A DNA stretch of 64,000 nucleotides. Origin: Acidobacteriaceae bacterium KBS 146 (GTDB taxonomy: Bacteria > Acidobacteriota > Terriglobia > Terriglobales > Acidobacteriaceae). Where the stretch lies: NCBI GenBank assembly GCA_000688615.1, contig JHVA01000001.1:3782001-3846000 (forward strand), in the 5' to 3' direction. A model generated the notes under the pieces. It saw only the letters and a program-made list of their open reading frames with translations. It was not told the DNA's origin and searched no databases. Shown here piece after piece: positions 18,231 to 26,019 of the stretch (positions within the stretch are counted from its first letter, which is position 1; each line of letters begins with the position of its first letter). The translations under genes were made by a program, and so were the position numbers.

Positions 18231-18414
18231 GACGAGGCGCATAGAGATAGTTGCCTACCTCTTCCCTCCTGCATCCGTTGCTCAATCCAACAAAGACGCA
18301 CAGTGGAGGTAGGGAAGCCCGAGAATGGTATTTCCGGCGATGTCGGCAATGGTTGGAGTACTTCGATTTCGCATTTCAAGTTGGTGTTCGATGAATGATG
18401 AAGGCAGACACTTC

Positions 18415-18996
18415 TTACTGCAAACGGAGCACAATTCCTGTACCTAGACGCAGATTGTTTTGCACATTGGTCGTACTGTTTGTATAGCTTGTTCTGAGCC
18501 AGTTGGCTTCCAATGGACGCAGAGCGATCCGCCTGCTCAATTTCACATCGATACCGCCACCGACCTGAAGAACTGACGCGTCATAAGTGGAAGTTGCACC
18601 GCCGGTCGAAGGAAAAACACTGTTCCAGCCACGCGAGTCTCCAATCAATCCCTGACCAAAGAGGGAGAGCCTATCGGAACGCGGACGCCATGTATATCTC
18701 GGGCCGAAGGTCATTGTGATGGAAGTCTGATCTACACCTGAGTTGTTGATATTGTTCACATGCATTCCTGCAATGTTCATAGCTATACCGAACCCGCGAT
18801 ACAACTCAGCCGAGATTTCACCAGCGCCTCCCTGAAGCCAGAAGGTATTGCCTCCGACGGTGTTGCTTCGCTGCGACTGATAGATGAAGGCAACAGATAC
18901 GGGATGCTGTACCTGCTGCGATGTTTGTGCGATGTTGCGGATGGGGGCTAGGAGCAGAACTCCGAGCAGGAGCAGGCTATGTCTGAACAGATGCAT
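18415..18996 (-). CDS. Outer-membrane beta-barrel family protein
   Basis: A 193-residue protein with a signal peptide (HSLLLLGVLLLAPIRNIAQ) and alternating hydrophobic strands. Examples are GPRYTWRP, LSLFGQGLIGDSRGW, VLQVGGGIDVKLSRRIALRPLEANWLR and a final LRLGTGIVLRL. This resembles small eight-stranded porin-like barrels (OmpA/opacity type). The ribosome binding site AGGAG is 8-9 nt before ATG 18996. It begins 19 bp after the stop of the giant NHL-repeat gene, so the two form an operon. The barrel could act as a surface partner or anchor for that exoprotein; this is inferred only from the pairing. Confidence 0.75.
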   Translation of the reverse strand: MHLFRHSLLLLGVLLLAPIRNIAQTSQQVQHPVSVAFIYQSQRSNTVGGNTFWLQGGAGEISAELYRGFGIAMNIAGMHVNNINNSGVDQTSITMTFGPRYTWRPRSDRLSLFGQGLIGDSRGWNSVFPSTGGATSTYDASVLQVGGGIDVKLSRRIALRPLEANWLRTSYTNSTTNVQNNLRLGTGIVLRLQ

Positions 18997-19015
18997 AATT
19001 CTTCTCCTTTTCGAG

Positions 19016-22000
19016 TTACTGGATGTTCAGATAAACGGTCGATGTGTGGGAGATAGTTCCGGAGGAGGCTGTGATGGTCACGGCATAATCACGTGCGCTC
19101 TGTATCAGAAAGCCATTGCCGCTGCCGCAGCCCGTCATACCGATGCAGAAACAGACCGCAAGCAGGATATACAGAGTGCCCGCCATCTTCTTCGAGGTAG
19201 ATCGCAGCCTGCGCGCACCGGCAAACGGCAGCAGCAGTATGGCAAGCACCCATTCCCGGTTCTGCATCGAAGTGCCTGCCGTGGATGAGGGTGCTTGGAT
19301 CGTCAGCTTCACCTGCTGTGGACCTGCGTTCGATGCCACGGTGTTTGGCGATAGAGTGTAGGTTGCTCCCGTCGGCAGACCGCTCACTGTAAAGGTCACG
19401 GGCCCCGGATAGGCGCCGGAGGTTGGCGTAAGAACGTAGGTAAAGTTCGCCGTTCCTCCGGGAATCACGGTCTGCGAACTCGCTCCGGTAGAGGCGATCG
19501 TGAAATCCGTAGAAGCAACCGTGATGCTTACTCCGGAGGACGTAGTAGAGGCCAGGTAATTTGCGTCGCCACTGAAGGTCGCGGTAACAGCATGAGCGCC
19601 CGCACCGAGCGTTGTAGTGTAGCTTGCCGTCGATCCGTTGAGAGATAAGGTCTGCAACACAGTACCTCCGTCGAGGAAGGTAACGGTACCGGAAGGAGTT
19701 CCATTCGACGCAGGCGTGACGGTGGCAGTGATCGTTACTGCCTGCGCCGCGGGCAGGGTCGCGGCGCTTGCCGCTAAGGCGATGGACGACCCCTGCTTAT
19801 TGACCGTAATAATTGTTGAGGCGGTTGCATTTTGATAGTTCGTTGTGTCGATGGGAGTGAAGGCGACGGTCAACGGTTGGTTCACTCCAGCAGCAAGCGC
19901 GGTGCCAGCAGGCGGTGTATAGACATAGATTCCGCCGGTGCCGGAGGTCGCGTTCAACTGCGCGGCCGAGAGCGATGTGCCGTAAGTAATGGCAGCGGGT
20001 GCAGCCCATGTGATGGACGGCGCAACTTTTCCGATAGTAAGGGTTCCTGTTGCAGAGCCCTGATAGTTGGCGTCATTGACGGTAGCCACTACGGAGTAGC
20101 TGCCTACGGCTGTCGGAGCGATGGCCGCACCGTTATAGGTGAGGTCCACGGTGAGACCTGATGGCGTTGTGGTTGCTGTTGCGGCATGGGGATTGCCGTC
20201 GTAAGTAGCGCTGAGGCCGGCCAAGGAGATGGTCGCCGTTTCCTTATCCACGGTCTGCGTGGCCACAGCCTGTAACGAACCTAGGGTCGCGGTGTAGGTG
20301 TAGGCGCCAGCGCGATTGAGCGTAGCCGATGAGAGATTGAATGTGGCCACTCCATTGACGGCTGCGGCGGTATAGGCCTGCAAGTAGCTGGAAGGACCGG
20401 TTACGGTGAGGGTGATGGTGCCGGTCTCCGTAGTGATAGTGCTGCCGTCGGATGCCGCTTCTCTTACCGTTACGGCCGCGCCTGCATTGCCGCCAACTGC
20501 AATAGGAGTTGCCGGCGAGGTACCGAAGAGAAGCTGAGAGACCGCGCTCAATACACTGAACGAACTACTTGTGGCGGAAATGGTCGTGGCGGTGTTGGAG
20601 TTCAGCGTAAGACTTGCCTGCAGCTTATTACCTGTACCGATGGTGTCGATCTTCAGCGCAGAATAGGTAGCGACACCGCTGCTTGTGTTTGCGGAGCCTC
20701 CGTTCAGACTGCCCGTGCCCTGCAGGGTGAGAGGAATGGTCACCGCCGGACCGAAGGCAGCACTGTTCTCCGTCAGTGTCACCTGTGGGGCCGGGTTCAT
20801 GGCGACATTCGGGGCGACATCCGATGGCGATTGTGTGAATGCGAGCGCGAAGCGGGTCTGCACCGCACCGGAGTCGACGCACGGCGAACCGCTGTAGCTG
20901 GTTGTACGTGCATCGCCGCGCTGATCGAGCGTAGTGCCGCTGGGTATGCTCGCAATCGCCCCTGCGCAGATTGCCGGACTACCTGGCAGCGGAATCATGG
21001 TCTGTGTCGGGCCACCGTAGTTGCCTGGCGGGGCGAGATTCCCAACTCCAACAACATTGCCATTGCTGCCGTTGGTTGGGCAACTACCACTCCCTGCACT
21101 TGCGCAATCGTCGGGTGTGTTGTCTGTCAGAATACTGTTCGAAACGGCCAGGGTGCCGTAGTTGAAGATTGCGCCACCTCCGGCCGAGGTGTTTCCAGAG
21201 AAGGTGCTACCGGAGATGGTCACGGTGGCGTTGTTGACGAAGATGCCGCCACCCGCTCTGGTGGCGATGGCCGAGTTTCCAAAGAAGGTGCTGTTGATGA
21301 TGGTTACGGTGCCGGAGTTGGCGCCAATCGCTCCACCTGGCGCGGAGATATTTCCACTGAACGTGCTGCCCACGATCGTCAGATCGCCAGTGTTGGCGTA
21401 GATTGCGCCACCGCCATTGCCTCCGCCTGTGGCATAACCACCGGCATAGTTGTTTGCGAAGGTGCAATCAGTGATCGTCAAGGTGCCGCTATTGATAAGG
21501 CCACCCCCCTGGGAATTGATATACCCATCCGTGATGATCAGATTGCTGATGGCCGCAGCGTCCGTACCTGCGTTGACCTGGAATACGGAGAAGTCGCTGG
21601 ACGATCCTCCACCCCGCACGGTGACGAGATTCGTGAGCGTGGCGCCGCTTCCCGATGTCGCACCCGTGACCGTCGTATACGACGGGACAGTCAGCGTGCT
21701 GTTGGTGAGCGCGATGGTTTGCGCCGTGGCGAACCTGGTGGAGTCGAAGGTGATATTGCCGGCGCCAAGATTGGCCGCCTGCAGTAATGCGTCGCGCAGG
21801 CTGCACGAGGCATCGGTACCGGTTCCTCGCGTTGTCTGCTGGGTGCAATTGGCAGCGGTTCCGGCATCATCCGCCGCTGTGGTGACGACCAGGAACGGAA
21901 CAGCAACCGCAATCTGGCCTGACGTCCCCCCAACGGAGTTCACCGTATCGGTCGCTGTGATGGTGTGGTTGCCGGCCGTCTTCAGGGTTGCATTGAAAGT

Positions 22001-25000
22001 GTGGGTTCCACTGTCGCCGCCCGTAAAGGTATAGGAGGCGGGTAGTACGGCGCGTGTGTCCGTGCTGCTGAAGCTGACGGTGCCAGTGTAGCCAATCACC
22101 GTGTTGTTGAACAGGTCACGCGCCCTTACGGTCACGGAGATCGGCTGACCAACTGTGATGGCTGCGGGAGTCGAGACGGTCAGCCCTACCACAGGGCCGG
22201 GAGCCATGTAGATGGTCGCGGTGCCTGTGATGGACGAATTTACGGAGTCTGTAAGTGTAATTGTGTTGTTGCCCGCGGTCTTGAAGGCGCTATAAACCGT
22301 GGTCGCGCCGCTGGAGAAGGTAAACGGCCCAAGGTTAGAGAAGCCCGGATCCGAACTGCTCATGATTGCCGTGCCGTTATAGCTGGTGGCGGTATTTCCA
22401 TAAGCGTCCCGAGCGTAGGCATTGAACGAGAAGGCGGTATAGAAGGGAGCTGCTCCCGGAGCATCCAGGAAATACAAAGTAGCAGCTCCGGCGGAGATGG
22501 CTGCACTGGCGGTGCCAACTGCCGATGTCACTACGGCGTCTGTAACGCTCACACTTTGAGTGCCCGCAGTTTTGAGTGTGACTGAGAAGGTATGCACTCC
22601 ATTGTCACCTGCAGTGAAGCTGTAGTTGGCGGGCAGCCCTGCCTGAGTATCGGAGCTGGCGAAGTGTACGGTTCCGGTGTAGCCCGTGTAGGTGCTGCCG
22701 CCGCTGTCTTTGGCGGTCACCGTGATGGTCTGCGCGGTTCCGGCAGTGCTTGCGCCGAGTCCGACGATGGTGAAGCTGGTGACGGACGGTGTACCTGTCC
22801 CGCTGAGGGCGATGGTCTGGGTCGTGCTGGGAGATGCGTTCAATGCGTCGTCGGTAAATACCAATGAGCCGCTGATATTGCCGGCTGAGAGCGGCTCGAA
22901 GCTGATGCTGGCGGTACAGCTTGCGCCCGCGGCTAAGGCTCCGGCGGAGCCACTGCTGGAGGAGAGCTGCGGGCAGGTCGAAGATCCGCCAAACAGAAAG
23001 TCGGCTGAGATGCTCGGGTTATTTCCTGTTCCCGGGATAGGGAAGGTGAGAGGAACGTTGCCGATGTTCTCGACCGTGACTGTCTTGGGGCTATCGCTGC
23101 TGGTGTTGCTGAGATTGGTGGAGGCAAAGCTCAGGGAAGGAGGAGTGGTACGGTCCAACTTGTTAACCTGGTTGCTGGTCTGGCTGATATATAGGTTGCC
23201 ACTGCCGTCCAGGGCAACGCCGGCGACTTGAGTGAAACTTCCCAGCGTGGTGACACACGCGGAGGAGGCGCAGCCTGCCGGCATCTGTTTCAATGCGTTA
23301 TTGCCGTAGTCGGCAACATAGATGTTGCCGCCGGCATCGACCGCTACTCCGTGGGGATTGCTGAAACTGCCATCCAACGTGGAGACGCAGACAGAAGAGG
23401 AGCAGCTTGCATCCATCGTCTTGATGGTGGCGTCCGATGCATCTGCGACATAGATCTTTCCGTTGCTATCGAGCGCCACGCCGTAGGGCTGAGCGATGCC
23501 GCCGCCTACGGTCGTTACGCAACTGGAGGAGAGACAGCCCAGAGGCACCCGATTTAAAGTGGCGTTGCCGCTATCTGTGACATAGGCGTTCCTGTTGCTG
23601 TCTAGTGTAATGTCGGTCGGAGTGGTAAAGCCGCCGCCCAACGTTGTGACGCAAGCCGACGAAGCGCAGGTCGATGGCATCTGCTTTACGGCATGGTTTG
23701 CTGAGTCGGTGATATAGAGGTTGCCGGCGCCATCCAGGGCAACCCCTGTAGGCTGGTTGAAGCCACCGCCCAATGTTGTGACGCAACTGGAGGCAGTGCA
23801 GCCTGCAGGAACCTCCTTAACAGCATTGTTGGAGGTATCGGCAACATATGTATTCCCGCTGCTGTCCACCGCCATGCCGCGAGGATTGGAGAAGCCTCCG
23901 CCAACTACGCCCAGCGATGATGGCAGAAAGGCCAGTTGTGGCCCGGTTCCGACTCCGTATACAAATGCTGTTGCGATGACGGTACCGGATCCTGTCAACA
24001 ATTCAACGCCACCTCTGCGGACTCCGGCGAAGCTTGGCGTGAAGGTAATGTTGACCGTACAGGTACCGCCAGCACTATAGGCATAGCTGGTCCCGTTCGT
24101 GGTGCAGGTCCCTGTGCCGGCATCGGTAAAGTCGAGATTGGGAGCACCCATCGTCAGTACCACCGGCGCTCCGATCGTTCCCCCTGTAGCGAAGGTGAAG
24201 TTCAGAGCCAGGCTGCTGCTCTGCCCCACTGCCGTACCGGGCATGGCGACGGCTTGGGTCATGATCTTCTTCACTGCATTGTTGCTGGAATCGGCGACGA
24301 AGACGTTGCCGCTACCGTCTACCGCCACGCCAGCGGGAGCATTGAAGCCACTGCCCAGTGTCATCGGCACGCCGTAGCTGCCACCACTGTACGGAATCTC
24401 CTTCACCGTATTGTTGTTGAAATCGGCGACGAAGACGTTGCCGCTACCATCCACCGCCACGCCAGTGGGAGCATTGAAGCCACTGCCCAGCGTCACCGGC
24501 GTGCCATAGCTGCCACCGCTGTATGGGATCTCCTTCACCGCATTGGTGCCGAAATCTGCGACGAAGACATTGCCACTCCCGTCCACCGCCACGCCAGCGG
24601 GAACGCTGAAGCCGCTGCCCAGCGTCACCGGCGTGCCGTAGCTGCCACCGCTGTACGGGATCTCCTTCACCGCGCTGTTGTTGGTATCAGCGACGAAGAC
24701 GTTGCCGTTCCCGTCCACCGCCACGCTGCGGGGATAGTTGAAGCCACTGCCCAACGTTACCGGCGCGCCGTAGCTGCCACCGCTGTATGGGATCTCCTTC
24801 ACCGCGTTGTTGTTGGCATCAGCGACGAAGACGTTGCCGCTACCATCCACCGCCACGCCAGTGGGAGCATTGAAGCTACTGCCCACCGCCAGCAGCGTAC
24901 CGTAGTTGCCGCCGCTGTACGGGATCTTCCTCACCCCGCCTGAATCGGCGACGAAGACGTTGCCGCTACCGTCCACCGCCACGCCTTTGGGATTCCCGAA

Positions 25001-25195
25001 TCCGCTGCCCAGCGTCTGGATAGCATTGCTGAAGTACGCGGTCTGAGCCATGGCGCTCTTGGAGAATAGAGTGGCTAGGCATAGAAGAAACGCGACGAGA
25101 ACCGTCAGTCGGTTACTCGATGAAATGGAAAGTGTTTTGATTCCCAAAAACGAAGTTACATTCGGATCCGAATGGCGCAGAGATGTGGGGCCCAT
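19016..25195 (-). CDS. Giant secreted NHL-repeat/Ig-like exoprotein
   Basis: A 2,059-residue protein. Order: signal peptide (about 30-50); six near-identical 44-residue NHL repeats with core GVAVDGSGNVFVAD (about 60-320); an Ig-like segment; six more divergent NHL units with CxxSSCV pairs (about 440-700). Then follow choice-of-anchor and Ig-like domains, a right-handed beta-helix stretch with repeats of TITGSTFSGN type (about 1150-1400), an MBG-type domain (SATYDGNPHAATAT) and a Big_3-like domain (GTVTFLDGGTVLQTLSL). The tail has two hydrophobic segments (WVLAILLLPFAGARRLR and LYILLAVCFCIGMTGCG). The fold family implies adhesion or extracellular binding rather than catalysis. Confidence 0.85.
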   Translation of the reverse strand: MGPTSLRHSDPNVTSFLGIKTLSISSSNRLTVLVAFLLCLATLFSKSAMAQTAYFSNAIQTLGSGFGNPKGVAVDGSGNVFVADSGGVRKIPYSGGNYGTLLAVGSSFNAPTGVAVDGSGNVFVADANNNAVKEIPYSGGSYGAPVTLGSGFNYPRSVAVDGNGNVFVADTNNSAVKEIPYSGGSYGTPVTLGSGFSVPAGVAVDGSGNVFVADFGTNAVKEIPYSGGSYGTPVTLGSGFNAPTGVAVDGSGNVFVADFNNNTVKEIPYSGGSYGVPMTLGSGFNAPAGVAVDGSGNVFVADSSNNAVKKIMTQAVAMPGTAVGQSSSLALNFTFATGGTIGAPVVLTMGAPNLDFTDAGTGTCTTNGTSYAYSAGGTCTVNITFTPSFAGVRRGGVELLTGSGTVIATAFVYGVGTGPQLAFLPSSLGVVGGGFSNPRGMAVDSSGNTYVADTSNNAVKEVPAGCTASSCVTTLGGGFNQPTGVALDGAGNLYITDSANHAVKQMPSTCASSACVTTLGGGFTTPTDITLDSNRNAYVTDSGNATLNRVPLGCLSSSCVTTVGGGIAQPYGVALDSNGKIYVADASDATIKTMDASCSSSVCVSTLDGSFSNPHGVAVDAGGNIYVADYGNNALKQMPAGCASSACVTTLGSFTQVAGVALDGSGNLYISQTSNQVNKLDRTTPPSLSFASTNLSNTSSDSPKTVTVENIGNVPLTFPIPGTGNNPSISADFLFGGSSTCPQLSSSSGSAGALAAGASCTASISFEPLSAGNISGSLVFTDDALNASPSTTQTIALSGTGTPSVTSFTIVGLGASTAGTAQTITVTAKDSGGSTYTGYTGTVHFASSDTQAGLPANYSFTAGDNGVHTFSVTLKTAGTQSVSVTDAVVTSAVGTASAAISAGAATLYFLDAPGAAPFYTAFSFNAYARDAYGNTATSYNGTAIMSSSDPGFSNLGPFTFSSGATTVYSAFKTAGNNTITLTDSVNSSITGTATIYMAPGPVVGLTVSTPAAITVGQPISVTVRARDLFNNTVIGYTGTVSFSSTDTRAVLPASYTFTGGDSGTHTFNATLKTAGNHTITATDTVNSVGGTSGQIAVAVPFLVVTTAADDAGTAANCTQQTTRGTGTDASCSLRDALLQAANLGAGNITFDSTRFATAQTIALTNSTLTVPSYTTVTGATSGSGATLTNLVTVRGGGSSSDFSVFQVNAGTDAAAISNLIITDGYINSQGGGLINSGTLTITDCTFANNYAGGYATGGGNGGGAIYANTGDLTIVGSTFSGNISAPGGAIGANSGTVTIINSTFFGNSAIATRAGGGIFVNNATVTISGSTFSGNTSAGGGAIFNYGTLAVSNSILTDNTPDDCASAGSGSCPTNGSNGNVVGVGNLAPPGNYGGPTQTMIPLPGSPAICAGAIASIPSGTTLDQRGDARTTSYSGSPCVDSGAVQTRFALAFTQSPSDVAPNVAMNPAPQVTLTENSAAFGPAVTIPLTLQGTGSLNGGSANTSSGVATYSALKIDTIGTGNKLQASLTLNSNTATTISATSSSFSVLSAVSQLLFGTSPATPIAVGGNAGAAVTVREAASDGSTITTETGTITLTVTGPSSYLQAYTAAAVNGVATFNLSSATLNRAGAYTYTATLGSLQAVATQTVDKETATISLAGLSATYDGNPHAATATTTPSGLTVDLTYNGAAIAPTAVGSYSVVATVNDANYQGSATGTLTIGKVAPSITWAAPAAITYGTSLSAAQLNATSGTGGIYVYTPPAGTALAAGVNQPLTVAFTPIDTTNYQNATASTIITVNKQGSSIALAASAATLPAAQAVTITATVTPASNGTPSGTVTFLDGGTVLQTLSLNGSTASYTTTLGAGAHAVTATFSGDANYLASTTSSGVSITVASTDFTIASTGASSQTVIPGGTANFTYVLTPTSGAYPGPVTFTVSGLPTGATYTLSPNTVASNAGPQQVKLTIQAPSSTAGTSMQNREWVLAILLLPFAGARRLRSTSKKMAGTLYILLAVCFCIGMTGCGSGNGFLIQSARDYAVTITASSGTISHTSTVYLNIQ
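23150..23917 (-). repeat. Second block of NHL-coding repeats
   Basis: Six units of about 42-44 codons inside the giant exoprotein gene, more divergent from each other than the first block and marked by cysteine pairs of the form C-(A/T/S)SSCV at each unit junction. Alternating propeller-blade repeats separated by possible disulfides suggest a second six-bladed propeller. Confidence 0.7.
24241..25015 (-). repeat. Near-identical 132-bp tandem repeats encoding an NHL propeller
   Basis: Six consecutive units in the giant exoprotein gene, four of them exactly 44 codons. Repeated DNA blocks such as GAAGACGTTGCCGCTACC and CTGTACGGGATCTCCTTCAC recur almost unchanged. The high DNA identity points to recent tandem duplication or gene conversion. 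The number suits one six-bladed beta-propeller. Confidence 0.85.
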
Positions 25196-25721
25196 CTAAC
25201 GACCGCCTCCAAAAGCAGAAAAGTCCCCTGACGCGGACGTTATAGACGTGCTATTGCCAGTACAAAATCGATGACGCCCGACCAATGAAGTCAACGCCGA
25301 ATCAGGGGAGAGAATGTTCTGGCGGAATCAGCATATCGAAGTTGCATTGTTTTGCACAGTCGTAGGTGCAAACACAGCAAAAGGTAATCGCTCGAGCTCG
25401 AGCGATAGCAGCTTAAGTCCCAACTTCACGTTGCTGCACGAAATATCTCGTAACCTTCTCCTCTTGGAAGTTCCTTCTAAGTAGTGGCGATACATTAGCC
25501 CAATGCGTTCAGCGAGTGTCTTCGATTCGTCTTCCGCTGACTCGCATGACAAACTGCACGACGGATTGACTCATTTCACGCGGTGTCGAATGTCAGTTTG
25601 TGCCGACGGGAACAATACGGGAACATCGCTAATTCATTATTTTCAGCCATTTACAAAAAGGAGTAGGAAAATGGCTTCGAAAAACTACTGAGGAATTCTC
25701 TGCTAAGTTATTGATTCTAAG
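25196..25721. other. Gene-free end of the island
   Basis: No gene supported between the exoprotein gene and the tRNA. The longest frame (25328-25552, minus, 74 codons) lacks a ribosome binding site and recognisable motifs. The promoter of the exoprotein-barrel operon should lie here, but I see no convincing -35/-10 pair. Confidence 0.5.
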
Positions 25722-25751
25722 TGGTGGCCAGAGACGGGATCGAACCGCCGA
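25710..25751 (-). repeat. Attachment-site repeat within tRNA-Phe
   Basis: This is the partner of the 9209-9250 copy: 42 bp with one mismatch, covering the 3' part of the tRNA-Phe gene and 12 bp beyond its CCA end. After position 25751 the two copies diverge at once, which marks the crossover-side limit of identity inside the T arm. Confidence 0.9.
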
Positions 25752-25796
25752 CGCCGGCCTTTTCAGGGCCGCGCTCTACCACTGAGCTATCTGGCC
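25722..25796 (-). tRNA. tRNA-Phe (anticodon GAA)
   Basis: On the minus strand the 75-nt sequence folds into a full cloverleaf. The 7-bp acceptor stem is GGCCAGA/TCTGGCC. The D arm is GCTC-AGTGGTA-GAGC, and the anticodon stem CGGCC/GGCCG closes the loop CTGAAAA with anticodon GAA. The T arm has TTCGATC in the loop, and CCA is encoded. It has the expected discriminator base A for tRNA-Phe. Its 3' end is duplicated at 9221-9250, making it the integration target of the adjacent island. Confidence 0.96.
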
Positions 25797-26019
25797 TTGG
25801 CAATCGATCAAAACGCCTCTTTCGGGGATCGCCAAGAACGCCCGGGCGTTACGTCTGTTGCATCAGCCTTTTCAGGGGAGCTTGTCACCAACGGAGGGTC
25901 GGCAACTCAAACGCAGGTCAAGTATAGCAACCAGGAGCCATTCTCTCCAAACTTATGGAAACGTTACTGCCGGGAAGAGACCGCGCTATCCTTTCATAAC
26001 CGACACCATAAGGATATCT

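Larger units (their letters stand above)
9251..25721. mobile_element. Putative tRNA-Phe genomic island
   Basis: This 16.5-kb interval is bounded by the intact tRNA-Phe gene on the right and by a same-orientation copy of its 3' end on the left, the standard geometry of site-specific integration downstream of a tRNA. Contents are a regulator, TonB receptor, PQQ dehydrogenase, a decayed stretch, a GGDEF fragment, NIPSNAP protein, small zinc-finger-like protein, outer-membrane barrel and giant NHL-repeat protein. I see no tyrosine recombinase, excisionase or replication gene inside, so the element is probably fixed and no longer mobile. The boundaries are seen; the origin by transfer is inferred. 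Confidence 0.7.

Noticed and set aside
20831..24943. Long plus-strand frames (318 and 335 codons) opposite the giant exoprotein gene
   Set aside because: Their repetitive, residue-biased products mirror the minus-strand NHL and Ig repeats; they are antisense shadows of a well-supported gene.
24241..25015. CRISPR array
   Set aside because: The repeats are tandem 132-bp units without distinct spacers and encode NHL blades in one continuous frame.
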